Part shown: positions 1 through 11,729 of the stretch, piece after piece
Numbering within the stretch: position 1 is the first letter of the stretch
Layout: every line of letters begins with the position of its first letter
From: Tomocerus qinae
Taxonomy: Eukaryota; Arthropoda; Collembola; Entomobryomorpha; Tomoceridae
Direction: 5' to 3'
Assembly (NCBI GenBank): GCA_020055645.1
Contig: CM034546.1
Coordinates: 68,138,001 to 68,202,000 of the forward strand
Length of the DNA stretch: 64,000 bases
Notes under the pieces: model-generated
Seen by the model: only the letters and a program-made list of their open reading frames with translations
Told to the model about the DNA's origin: nothing
The model's database searches: none
Program-made: the position numbers and the translations under genes

Positions 1-1820
1 TAATTACGCGCATGATATTTTATACTGTTAACAGCAAACACGGGAAAAAATGCGTATTGCAATCCTATACGAATGTATTCAAAAGTGAGTACGTACGTAT
101 AGAATTTTGGGTCAAGAGCGGTCCCCATTTAGATTCCGAACGGCATGCGTACTGGTTCATTTCGATACATTCCCATTTTATTGATATTATTATAAGTATT
201 TAATGCAAGCACAAATGTACTTAAGTGAAATACAAATGACCAAATCTTTAGTACGCATCCGTACTGAGATTATATACCAATTTTTAAAAAAAATGCCTTG
301 ACCGAGACTCGAACCTCAACCCTCTTACATCTATATCCCAGTTACTTACCACTTCACCACCAATATTCTTATGAAAGAGTACCTGTTTTGGTTGTACTGG
401 TTCTTCTTTAACCGTTGTTAATGCGCATGTATTGGATTTCGATGTGAAATGTACTTAGTTTTAATATGTAATAAGTTATAAACTTAAATACCTGCCGTTT
501 AGTACCAGTATGACATTCATACTGAAAGATCGTGGTGCATATACATTGAACTTACGTACGTATACGTATTGAACCAATTTTACGTATTGTATGCAAGTAT
601 GAATGTATTTAAAATCTTTGGAGTATGCTGACGTATTAAGATATCATGTTTAATGTTTGTAGCATTTAGTGTCAGTAAATCTGTACTAAACGAACTTTTA
701 ATACCTACTATTTTTTAAAATGAATACGCACAATTCCGTACTAGTACTAGAAGGCAGAATATCCCCGTTAAAATACGTTTTAGTACATCTGCATACTAAA
801 ATATTTTTTTCCGTGAATTGACATCTTCGGATGTAATTGATAATTGTGAACTAACCGAGAAATGCGTGGCCTGAAAAAATAGGCTAATAATCAATCACCA
901 TAATTTACATTTTAAGTATAAATTTCCACTAGCCATAAGTACCCATTTAATCAGAGTAGTTTATCTTCTCTGTATGCGAATACTGTTTCTGTCTGTCTGT
1001 CTACAATATGTACCATGCATATGAGTTATCTCAAATTGAATTAAACTTGTGTTGCATTTCATGACATTGCCATTTATATGCAGAATATCTATTAGTAATA
1101 CTATAAATAGGGCATAAAATAATTGAAAAATTCAAGACTATAAATTGAAAGACACTGCACAAAGTTTGCTAGTGGCTTTGTTATTGCAAAGTTCAGATTC
1201 TATTTTCGCAAATTAGATGCATTGCCTTTGTTGTCAGTAAACTCTCTGTTATAACCTGTTATTTTTAATGAGACACAACTGTAAATCTAATAAGAAAATT
1301 ACTATGCACAAGAAAAATTATTTTGAGGTGGTTGCAATTTTCGTTTTAGCACAACTAATTGGTTGTAATACTTTAGTAGTGGTATTGCAAGTGAACTTGG
1401 TCTCAAATTTTATCTTTTAACAGGTCGAAGAATGATGAAACTTTTGGTTGGATGTATAATTCAACATCCATAGCGATAATGAGTTTAAAACCAAATTGAT
1501 AGAAAATCTCAGAATAATGTTTATTAAATGTAAAGTTGGCATAACTTTAATCAACCAACCAAAATTACGCGAACCTTAATTATAAAAGGTGTATAGTTCG
1601 ATTAAATTATAAAATGTATGTTTTATGCAAATTTAAAATTAAATTTAAAATATTTTTTAAAATGGGTTTTATCATTATTTTCAGAATTTTAAATGTATTA
1701 AGTCGGTTTAAACTTTTTTTCTGCAGATTTTCTAGATTCTTGACTATACACTACTAAATATTTTTTTATCACTTCCATCCTACTTTTTTAAAGATAATTA
1801 TTAATGTCCAATTCAATGTC
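1..1820. other. noncoding flank of channel copy A
   Basis: I see no supportable coding region here. Positions 1-800 are rich in CGTA/TACG steps and contain a tRNA-like repeat head (listed separately). About 1385-1815 is the 3' flank of channel copy A. It matches, with small differences, 7120-7470 (a relic copy) and in part 25065-25375 (downstream of copy C), for example the shared phrases CATCCATAGCGATAATGAG and GGCATAACTTTAATCA. This marks the edge of the duplicated channel unit. Confidence 0.6.
293..363 (-). repeat. tRNA-derived SINE head (non-functional tRNA-like)
   Basis: Read on the minus strand, this stretch contains a perfect A-box (TGGTGAAGTGG, fitting TRGYNNARNNG) and, about 35 bases on, a near-perfect B-box (GGTTCGAGTCT). 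A short T-rich tail follows. The acceptor and T stems do not pair well, so this is not a working tRNA gene. It looks like the promoter head of a tRNA-derived SINE or a decayed tRNA pseudogene. The body of the SINE could not be bounded. Confidence 0.5.
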
Positions 1821-2339
1821 TTATAGCTCAGTTAGCACTAAATCCTTCTCCAGAACATCCGAAATGCGTAGGTAGATCATCCAATAAGAGATATTGAAGA
1901 TAATGAAAAATGTGGGAAATAGGATTCGGGAGCACATGTCAATGCAAACTGGTGTGATGCACCAGCATATTTTGTCCAGTTTTAAATTTTCTACTTCTCC
2001 AATGGTGTTCTCTTCTAAAGCAGTACTACATTTGTATTTCTGCTAGATACAATAAAATAAAATCTGTAAATTCTTACACAAAAAATTGGATTACAGTTCT
2101 ATTGATCAAACATTATGTAAATTATAGAGTGAATCCGTCTATAGACAACCACTCGGCTCCCAGCGTTTTGCTTGCGCGCCTTGCACTGCAAGCTATATAC
2201 TGGCTGGAAACGTTCCAGGGTTTCCATACGCGGCAGTGCAACCACCACGTACCATGCTGATATTTATGTGAGATCAATGAGTTTAGCCAATTATGTATGT
2301 CTTCTATGTAGTCATTTATATCAGTAACATATAGCCATA

Positions 2340-3600
2340 TATGACTAATATGTGGCCATATATACCCATATATACCCAATATAAAGCTATATATTCCTAA
2401 TATATAACTCTATAAGCCCAATTCATACATATATATGCCCAATATATACCTATATATGCCCAATATATACCTATATATGCTGAATACATACCTATGTATG
2501 ACCAATATATACCTATATGTACCTATATATTCCCAATATATAGCTATATATGCCCATTATATAGCTATATTTGCCCAGTATATACCTATATATGCCTAAT
2601 ATATACCTATATATGACCAATATATACCTATATATGACCAATATATACCTATATATGACCAATATATACCTATATATGACCAATATATACCTATATATGA
2701 CCAATATATACCCATATTTGACCAATGTATACCTAATATATACCTATATATACCCAATATATAGCTATATATGCCCATTATATACCTATATATGACCAAT
2801 ACATACCTATATTTGACCAATATATACCTATATTTGACCAATATATACCTATATTTGACCAATATATACCTATATTTGACCAATATATACCTATATTTGA
2901 CCAATATATACCTATATTTGACCAATATATACCTATATTTGACCAATATATACCTATATTTGACCAATATATACCTATATTTGACCAATATATACCTATA
3001 TATCCCCAATATGGTCCTATATATGTCCAATATATAGCCATATATACCTAATATATACCTATATATACCCAACATATAGCTGTATATGCCCATTATATTA
3101 CTATATATGCCTAATATATAACTATATATGCCCAACACATACCTATATATGGCCAATATATACCTATATATGTCCAATATATACCTTCATTTGCTCAATA
3201 TATACCTATATGTACGTATATATGCCCAATATATAGCTATATATGCCCATTATATAGCTATATATGGCCATTATATAGCTATATATGCCCATTATATAGC
3301 TTTATATGCCCATTATATTGCTATATATGCCCAATATGTAACTATATATGCCCAATATATACCTATATATGCCCTACATATACCTATATATGCCCAGTAT
3401 ATACCTATATATGCCCACTATATACCTATATACGCCCAATATATATCGATATATGCCCAATATATAGCCATAAATTTCTAATATATAGCCATATATGTCT
3501 GATATATTGACATATATGCCCAATATAGGGGCATATACGCCTAATATATAGGCCTGTATCCCTAATATATAACAATATATGTCTAATATACGCATCTGTT
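2340..3600. repeat. 21-bp tandem satellite array
   Basis: About sixty head-to-tail units of about 21 bp, typified by TATATGACCAATATATACC, with variant blocks (TATTTGACC, TATATGCCC, ATATAGCTA). Because the period is a multiple of three and lacks stops, long open frames appear on both strands with 7-residue repeats such as NIYLYMT. These are not genes. Homogeneous blocks (2590-2705 with TATGACC; 2795-2995 with TTTGACC) indicate local unit amplification. The array lies wholly inside the TIR element 2125-4213. Confidence 0.95.
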
Positions 3601-3756
3601 AATTATCTAAACATTTTAATATAAGTAGATGGGTTGGAAAACCTATTTAATATTTTAATTAACCAGTTTCATTTTTATGCCATTTATGAAACCCTGGACT
3701 AATTTTGTTCGAAAATAGTCATTTTTTGCCAAACTTTGAACGACAATATCTCCGGC

Positions 3757-3851
3757 GTCCCACAATTGCCCACGGCGGAATAAATTGCATCTGTTTCTTC
3801 AGATTCCCGTTATTCCGATTCAAGTCAAACTTCCATGGGCAATTGTGGGAC
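3757..3851. repeat. 16-bp perfect inverted repeat (hairpin)
   Basis: GTCCCACAATTGCCCA at 3757-3772 is the exact reverse complement of 3836-3851, with a loop of about 63 bases. It sits in the right-hand unique part of the intronic TIR element. Function is unknown; it may be a remnant of a smaller nested foldback element. Confidence 0.8.
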
Positions 3852-4601
3852 ACGCTTGTTATTCTCAATTGAAAAAATTTGGAAATTTTGATCTATTTCG
3901 AAAAACGCGAACAATGAGAAATAAAATTTGTTTCTATACTAATCTACAATACCCATTTGTATTTTTAAAAAATATTTCTTACTGATACCTTGCACTGTTA
4001 CTGAGATATAATCATCTCATTATTTAGTCACACATGATTTTCTGTAATTTCTGTTTACTTTTACCCCCCTTGGGAGGGGTTTAGAGATTTTTAGAAAATG
4101 TTTGAACCACTTATTCTTGTAGTTTTTGACATTTCTGATTTTTTGAGACTATACTTATGGTAATCTAAGATGTCGATTTTATTCATTGGTTGTCCATAGA
4201 TGGATTCACTCTATACCTGTTGATCTTTCTCGTTTTCCTCATCAGCATCGGAGTCGCTGTTAGATTTCTTTTGGTTGACAATTTTGGATTGCTTTGCCAG
4301 GTACGCATCTTTACGAATCTGTATTCTTTTTTTCATGTAGCCAACGCATGTGTTTTCCATCAATGAAGCAAAAACCATTAAGCAACACGTTGCAAGATAA
4401 ATATCGATTGCTTTCACATAGGAAATCTTAGGGAGAGTTGCATTAACAGAAGACATTAGTGTAGCCATTGTCAAAACTGTAGTGACTCCATGGGCAACTC
4501 GTGCAGTTGTGGAATTCCGATTGATCCAGAAAGAAATCCAGGAAATGATCACACTCATTGCGGCAGGAATGTAGAATTGAATGATATAGTAGCCTGTAGA
4601 C

Positions 4602-4849
4602 CAAGGCTGTATTGAGGGGGGGGCATTGGGGGCAAATGCCCCCCCCGAAATCCAAGAAAAGAGGAAATTTTTTCTCAAAAGACCAAAAAATTTCGCGCTT
4701 CGCGCGATTTTATGTGATTTTTAGGCTATTTTTGACTCATTTTAGCTAAAATAAGCCAAAATTTTTCGCGCTTCGCGCGATAATGCCTAATACATATAAG
4801 TGTATGACGTCTTTGCCCCCTCCGAAATCGACTTCTAAATACGGTACTG
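4602..4849. mobile_element. hAT-like MITE inside a channel exon
   Basis: A 248-bp insertion flanked by the 8-bp duplication CTGTAGAC (4594-4601 and 4850-4857). Imperfect terminal inverted repeats begin CAAGGCTGTATTGAGG and CAGTACCGTATTTAGA. Inside are two copies of the palindromic phrase CGCGCTTCGCGCG and runs of C/G. Copies B and C lack it at the same codon. The 8-bp target duplication and CA..TG ends are typical of the hAT superfamily. Related sequence occurs at 11583-11696, 12000-12110, 34534-34712, 34796-35030 and 43487-43671. Confidence 0.85.
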
Positions 4850-5588
4850 CTGTAGACCGAACAAACTGGATTTCACAAGCCAATCGTGAGTAATTTCCAG
4901 AACTCAAACTTATTTCCATACTCTGCTGCCTGTAGCCAACTACTCTTAACTGGGGCAAGGTAACGAAATTTGCGATTCCGACAGAACCTGGTCCTTTAGC
5001 CCACTTGTAGCGAATATCACGCATTGTGTGACCGAAACTTTCAATTTCAAGAGTACATAGTTGTTTATCCATTGGGAAATAACGAAGGTCCATTGGACAA
5101 GATGCAGTCACTGTTAACCGACCTGACCTTAGGACGCCGCCGTCAGAAGAAATACGAAGAAGTTCGTTGAAAGTCGTCGTTTCGTGGGAAGAAGACTTTT
5201 TCTCGTTCACAAAAAACGTGTCTGGCAGCCACAATTCCTTTGAGAATTCTGAATCGAGAGATATGGTATTTACTCCGGGTGGCCCTGTAAATGTGAGTCT
5301 TGGATCATTCCACATTTGACGAAAATAAAAATCCATTGTGTAATCCATGTCTGTTTCAGAGAGTGAAGACATGCTCAGCACAAACATGGTCACTCCAACA
5401 ACAACTGGTTCTCCTCCGTAAAAAGGCCGGACACGTTTGTCGTAATCCTTAAGAATGTTATTCAAAATTTCCGTGATCTCATGCCCCATGTTCATGGGCT
5501 TTGATTGATTTGAAACTTCTTTGGCCGCTAAATTTTTGACTACTAATGTCAGAAACACAAAAACTGTCAAGTGCATAAATGTATTCAT

Positions 5589-7116
5589 GTTTTTATTTCG
5601 AAGAAAACTTTCAGTTTAGAAACTTAATTGCAATAATTCTGTGTTACACAGGTAGTTGAAATATTTATCCTAAAAGGATCTGGATTAGAATAATTTGGAT
5701 AATTTGGCTATTCAAAATCAGGTTAAAGAACCTGAAGAATTTGCTTCTGTATTTTTAGAAGAGAAATAAGATTAATATCAAAATTTTTGACAGTAATAAT
5801 GTTTTTATATTCTTTGATCAGATACTTGTGTTATGGTATATTGTTATTGTATGAAATACATAAGTAAAGATAAGGATGTTATGACCGTTATTTGCGACTG
5901 CGGTTGTTATTGTAGGAAAAGGTAAAAGTTACGACCTAGAAGACGGGTATAAATATACACGAACATTGAATTATTATAAGAGAGAAAGAAAAATAAAAAC
6001 GAGCAGTTGAGCGTAGACTCGGCAGTACGATTGTGGGAAGTGGAACGTCTACACAGGTTTGTTGAGTTTACGGCATATTCTGAATAAATTGATCTAAACC
6101 TTACACACAGGAACCTCACCTTTAGACAAGAGCATTACTAAATGATATTGCTGATTTACCCGGAAGCATAAGCGCCATTACATTTATAATATAATGTAAT
6201 CTGCATATGGGCATTTTCCGATGTAATTATCAATCAACTGTTAATTAGCCGAGAACATAGGATTTTTTACAAAAGTTCAATCATACATTTATTACTGAAT
6301 GTGAAGTATGGTGTGGGTTGATAATTTGGTGGCTACTAAACTATCCATGTGAATTTAAAGCTGATTACTATTTCGTATTAATAATCAAAATAGGTGATCT
6401 ATACAATCGAATCTTTTAAACTACATGTCAAGGTTTAATGCTTATGAAATTCCCATTACACAATTTAGTTTGACATACAGAATTTGAGAATAATTTAATT
6501 AATGGCGTGGTCTGCCTCCCATGACATTTGAGAAAATAAATGCTGTGTTTCCAATCCTCTACAAAGTTACATTTGTTTGTTTATTTGTTTTCTCCTTTTT
6601 ATTTCGTATTTGCACGTCAGCATTACTTTGTTGTTTATTACATGGTAGCTCCGCTATCCACTTGATGTTAATGAACCTTCTACAAGGAATTTACGAAATC
6701 GTTTGTAGACCGATAACTTTTATTTAATATCGCTGTGCTAATTTGGGACAGTGTGCAATTGCAATAATGCATAGCATAGTCTCACGAAACATGATTTGTT
6801 CCAAAAATATGTCAGTGAAATACGTCCGCAGCCGAACCCGGAAAATGCACTATATAATATATATTTTTAATTTAGTCTTCGACATCGACTAGAACCAACT
6901 CAAATAATAATATTGAAATATTGCGTGGTAAATACTAAATACTAAAATACACTTTGGAAAATATACTTATTTAGTAGTTTAGTTAAGTTTATTTAGTAGT
7001 AGTATTTAGGTAGTTTTCTAATTGAAGTTAGATACCCTGAGTTCATACTGGCTAATGTGTCAAATAATCCTTGGCTTCAAACAAGCTTTCATATCTTTCT
7101 TACTGGTCTAAAATGT
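5589..7116. other. 5' flank of copy A, noncoding
   Basis: No gene supported. Parts are shared with the 5' flanks of copies B and C: for example TAATCTGCATAT and the phrase ACAAAAGTTCAATCATAC at about 6180-6290 recur near 23970-24060 and 27125-27225. The duplication therefore included at least 1 kb of upstream DNA and presumably the promoters. Segment 6888-7110 recurs at 8184-8340. Confidence 0.6.
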
Positions 7117-8180
7117 TATCTTTTAACAGCTCGAAGAATGGTGAAACTTTTGGTTGGTTTTAAAATTCAACATCCATAGCGATAATGAGTTTAAAACCAC
7201 ATTGACAGAAAACCTCAGAATAATGTTTATTAGATGTAAAGTCGGCATAACTTTAATCAAGTAACCAAATTTACACGAATCTTAATTATGAAAGGTATAG
7301 TTCGATTAAATTATTACATCTATGTTTTTAATGCAAATTAATGGTTTTGATATAATTATTTAGAAGTAAGAATAAGAAAATGTGAGATATTTTTAATGGG
7401 TTTACTTCTTTCGTATGGGAACTTTAAATTTATTAAGCCGATCTTTTTCTGAAGATTTTCTAGATTCTTGACTATGCACTGCGGCGGAGTATCTGGTCGC
7501 TCGTCCTGAGTGGCTACCGATCTCCCCGATATGTGAGTTAGTAATCTACTTACTAACCTGTATTCCACTTTTGCCGGTGGAGACTGTGTGAATGTGGTTA
7601 GATAGAGAGAGATGCTGGATATGGAGTTGGCCAAGTCCCCTGTGTCCGAGTGACTCCCGGATGTCAACTCCGTCCCAGAATGTGACTGGGGGAACGTCCG
7701 CTCAGAATGTGACTGAGCCTTCCAAGTCCTCGTATCCGGTTATGCGATTATGCAATCGCGAGAGTCGTTGTATGACTCGTGGTGCGATTGTGATTGTGTG
7801 AGTGTATGTATGTAGAACTCGGAATGAATGTACAATTATCGGTTTACACTTAACCCGATTTCCGATGTATGAGAATAAGGAATGAAAGGCACAACGAGTG
7901 TATGGAGGAATGTATGTATTTATTGCTCCTCTCGGTCCAGTAGTCCAGCACGCAATAACTACAAATAATAATTTGTCCTGGCTATTTGGATTGGGAGGAG
8001 GAGAAGGATGGTACTAATGGCATTGTACTGAGTGGTTGTCTGTGTATGTCAGGTGTACACAGACAACCGCTTTCCACACTATACACAACTAAAAAAATTT
8101 TTCTCTTCCATCCTCCTTTTTTGAAAGCTCACTATTAATATCCGATTAGCAATAAATCCTTCTCCAGAGTATATAGAATA
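7117..8180 (-). pseudogene. 3'-flank/terminal-exon relic of a fourth channel copy
   Basis: 7117-7479 matches the 3' flank of copy A (1385-1745) almost base for base. After an inserted element (7480-8078), 8079-8180 continues the match into the last codons of exon 2 (the phrase AATCCTTCTCC shared with copies A and B). It then breaks off before the M4 region. No other exon sequence of this copy is visible nearby, so it is a truncated duplication. The adjacent 8184-8340 duplicates 6888-7110. Confidence 0.6.
7480..8078. mobile_element. 599-bp insertion of uncertain class
   Basis: This interrupts the match between the relic 3' flank and copy A. It begins TGCGGCGG, ends TTTCCACA and is flanked by CTATGCAC and CTATACAC, an 8-bp duplication with one change; the empty sequence in copy A reads CTATACAC. 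It is more GC-rich than its surroundings. The right end carries a 13-bp hairpin (8034-8046 against 8056-8068, GGTTGTCTGTGTA). It could be a solo LTR (TG..CA ends) or an 8-bp-target DNA element. No coding capacity is visible. Confidence 0.55.
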
Positions 8181-8340
8181 GGACCAACTCAAAAATTGAA
8201 ATATTGCGTGTAAAATACTAAATACGAAAATACACTGTGGACAATGTCCCACTGAAGTTAGATACTCTGAGTTGATACTGGCTAATGTGGCAACTATAAT
8301 CCTTGGATTTCAACAAGCTTTTCTATTTTTCTTTCTGTTA

Positions 8341-11300
8341 AAAATCTTATATATAATTATATAGGTATAGGTGAAATGCTTATCAGTTAATTACAATATA
8401 AATTGATATAATGCATATACTAATGCAAATATTTATCTATCTACTGTAGTAGATGGAATTAAAACTAGATCCGTTCCAATTCCTTTTTGATTATCTGAAA
8501 CGCTTGGTTTTTATTTGTCTGTTATTTTTATCTAAGCAATCGTCTGCTTAACATTACTAAGAAATAAGCCAAATTATCATGGCTGCTTATCATAGCCAAA
8601 TTATCATGCAAGTAACAAGCCATTCGAATGGCATTCTATCATGCACGCTCTGCAGGGTTAGTAGGGACGGGCGCGGAGGCTCTATTCACTGCCAAACGAA
8701 AATGGATTTAGGTCTTTTGCATCTTTTAAATTATCATTATCAAGTATTATTTAAATGATACTGCCACACTTATAAAAATAGTTGAAGATTTGTATGTTAT
8801 TCAGAGGGGCATTTATCATCTCATTAAATTTATATCATTAACGTTAAACGGCACAAGTTTTAGGCATTAGTACATTTTTACTGATCTACTTAGCATAGCA
8901 TTCCACTTGAAACACCAGTGCTCCAGTGGAGTGTTGTCATTGGTACAACATATAGTTGGAGGTCAAGCAAGGTCAAACGCCCCGATAAAAAAGAATGTGC
9001 TATAAGCTTCCACATCTTCCCACTGTTGCTAATAATAATAATGGCAAGTTATCTCTCCTAATTCCTAGCAGGACATTGGCATGATTGTTGAATGCTTAGC
9101 AGAATGTACCAAGTCAATGGTATAATCTCTTGTGTTGACACTGTGGTAAACCAATGATATAATATTATACCACTAATCTCATTATTATTGTTATTATTAT
9201 TATGGGTGACGCTCCTGTCGGGCTATTGCCCATGGAGTCAAAAGAAAGACTTAACATAAAAGAAAGATATTTTTTAGTAATTAGTACAGAGGATTTCAAA
9301 CATTGCCATTAGTAATAGATAAACTTTTAATTTAATTTACACACAATACTTATTAGATCTAGAAATTCAATAAACCTACTAGCACCAAGGCCAAGGGCCG
9401 CCACTGCCGCCACACTCGGAGGCCCAAGGATCCCTGGGGAAACTCATACTATAAATCGCATTATATTTCAGAGTTTAAGCTGAAAGGAATGCGATTTTCA
9501 GTATATTTCGAAAAAGACAAGTAAAAATGTTAAAGTGTTTCCAATACAGTTGAATACTAACTGATGGTTAAACTAGTATTATATGTATGACTAATTATTT
9601 TTGGAATACTCTTTGCATATTGTGGCTCAATTATCCAATCGACCACTTCTAGAGGACAAACGGATTTTGTTTTCTTCCTCGTAACAACGATCGCATATGT
9701 TAGGGTTGTTACCGTTAATTACAATCCGGTTAAGGAGCCGTGACTTAAGGATCTAATTGGCAACTTCTCTGTTCTACATATATCGAACCATCACCATCTA
9801 TTTTACTGGATGATGTCCACTAAATATTCATTTGCATTCGGTTAAGCATTTATTCAAACGTATGTGTAGGATTATTTAATCAGAGCAATAGGCTAGGCTG
9901 TTGAATTTGAATTCATATAGGTTAACTCAAATAGTAGTTACTTGTTGCCCCCAGAGCAGGACTCAATTTCGAAATGTATGCAATGATCATGCGTATTGGA
10001 CATACAAATATTTATTTGTTCCCGCTTTTCACCCTACCACACATAGTTACATACATAGATATATAGGCATGCAGGTAAATTTATTGCTCTATCTAAAACG
10101 GTGGTTATAGAATAGAATTGCTTCGCGTATGCACTCCTACCGCAGTGTAGTTGCTCCGTTTCGAAATAAAATGGCTTGTCTTCAATCAACAATGAAGTCA
10201 TTCGCTGAGTGGCATACTAGTATTTGAAAAGCGGTTCTAGGTTTATAAAACTAAGTTTTTCAACAAGGTACAATTCAACGAAAATATTTTCCTGAATATA
10301 CTTTACTACGACAGATATTAATAACGACGATTGTTAAGTTTTTAATGAAATATCTTCGTTTAAATGTATTTTTGAAGAGACCGACTACGTTGGAAAGTTG
10401 AGGTAACTAAGATCAACGGCCTTAAAGTATGCATCGGAAGATAATACGTGGTCTAAGCATTGTCCATGATAATATACGAAACAAATAAGTATTATCCGTT
10501 ATCTAATATAATATTATGTGCTTTGCTAAATATGCATTACCTGAATAAACATTTGCTACATTGTAATAAATACGCAAATAGCACAATCCTTCAATATGTT
10601 TTGAATATTTGCGATTATATGAATGACTCATATCCTGTCAATACAATATATTTTGCTTAACTCAACAACAGCCCGTACAATAACGAAAGCTAATTTTACT
10701 TTCGAGAGCAATCAAGCAATAAATTAATCTGGTGTTAATAACCATAAGTACAAATGAATTTGATAATGAATGACGCCAAAAATGGTCAGTCGAGGTCGAG
10801 AGTTTTGATTGAGTCGTCCATTAGCATGTGTTATCACAAGACACGTACACACAGTAATGAGACCGAGGGGTGTGTACTGTAAAAGAGTGGTAAAATAACC
10901 GTTGAATTAAAACGCTGGCGTCACAACGACCCAGAGATTAAAAGACAATTGGCGTATAAATAAAACCCTTTTCGGGTGGTTACATCAAAAAAAGCCCCGT
11001 TGTATATAAAAAATGAAATAAACACTAATCATTGTATTTTAGGATTTTTGAGAATACTGATTTCGAAAAAAATAATTGTTATTTCGAAAATTCAAGATTC
11101 TAGGATGGGCAGTCCAATTCCAAGTCACGCCCGTTTTCTTAAATTTATTCCAATAACCTAGCATCACCAATTATTGGTCTGCGAAATAATAAGCTGTATT
11201 ACGATGAAATTCGGGCGAATACGACTAGCAGTCACTAGAAATTTACTTATTTCAACATTTTTCTAGCACACTGTAGTAGCTTTCCAATTAGTATATTGCG

Positions 11301-11582
11301 ATAATACACAACATACCAACATGATCGCCTCTGGCTTTTGCGGGGCCCTTGGCAAAGTGAAACCATTGTGAAAATGATTTACAGTTTTATATAGCAACTA
11401 TAGGGTACTAGTACTGTCTTAATTTCAAAATATTTAGGAATAAACATTCTGTATTTTAACCCGTAGTGGACTTTAACTGACTTTAACTTGCTTCCGCATT
11501 AAACTAAAAGCCGCACGCACGGTCCATGATGACTTGATGATTGATGACATAGAACATAGTCTATGAATGCATACCGTACAAC
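8341..11582. other. intergenic DNA without recognisable genes
   Basis: Only short, codon-poor open frames occur. There is an (ATT)n microsatellite around 9181-9202. A GC-rich patch at 9385-9430 contains GCCGCCACTG, the same end motif as the hAT element at 34155-35221 and possibly a relic of it. Otherwise it is AT-rich unique-looking sequence. Confidence 0.5.
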
Positions 11583-11696
11583 CAGGCATGTATCCAGAAA
11601 TTTGGTCAAAAATGCCTTTTTTTATTTTTCAATTTTTTGGTATATTCTCAGATTTAGGGGGCCGCTGCGCCCCCTGATCCCTACCGGATGCAGTTG
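11583..11696. mobile_element. short hAT-like MITE (GCGTATC/CCCC family)
   Basis: Begins CAGGCATGTATCCAG and ends in an imperfect inverted copy (..CCGGATGCAGTTG). It is flanked by CGTACAAC and CATGCAAC, which agree at 6 of 8 positions. The interior has a C/G palindrome (GGGGGCCGCTGCGCCCCC). It is similar in plan to the cleaner copy at 43487-43671. Confidence 0.5.
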
Positions 11697-11729
11697 CATG
11701 CAACATACATAATATATACAATCAGTTTT

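Larger units (their letters stand above)
2125..4213. mobile_element. 2.1-kb TA-flanked TIR element in the intron of copy A
   Basis: The termini are 27-bp inverted repeats with two mismatches (TAGAGTGAATCC-n-TCTAT-n-GACAACCA). They are flanked by TA on both sides (2123-2124 and 4214-4215), the Tc1/mariner-type target. The intron of copy B shows the empty site: there the sequence runs straight from CAACAGGTATAA into the region that lies left of 2123 in copy A. The element encodes no transposase. Its middle is a 21-bp satellite (2340-3600) and its right part contains a 16-bp perfect inverted repeat. The minus-strand left end overlaps the splice donor by only a few bases (GGTA/TAGAG), so the donor survived the insertion. 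Confidence 0.85.
1821..5588 (-). pseudogene. Cys-loop anion channel copy A, main exon split by a MITE
   Basis: GluCl/glycine-receptor-type pentameric ligand-gated channel subunit. Exon 1 runs 5588-4217 (donor CAACAG/GTATAG) and exon 2 runs 2039-1821 (acceptor TCTAGCAG/AAATAC), a phase-0 join across a 2,177-bp intron. It has an N-terminal signal peptide, the Cys-loop C-x13-C with FPMDKQ, M1-M3 in exon 1 and M4 in exon 2. Exon 2 is 219 nt, the same as in copy C, and fully open. Exon 1 is broken at the start of M1 by a 248-bp element at 4602-4849 with an 8-bp duplication, which shifts the frame. The rest of exon 1 is open on both sides, and its length without the insertion is an exact codon multiple, so the break looks recent. 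Without M1-M4 the product could not form a pore. Whether a broken allele, a splice-rescued gene or a fixed pseudogene cannot be told from one haplotype. Confidence 0.85.

Noticed and set aside
293-363. Functional tRNA gene
   Set aside because: A- and B-boxes are present, but acceptor and T stems do not pair, so it is only a tRNA-like SINE head.
2513-3595. Long open frames on both strands across the 21-bp array (up to 193 codons)
   Set aside because: They arise because the repeat period is a multiple of three and has no stop; all are low-complexity Ile/Tyr repeats with no start context or homology.
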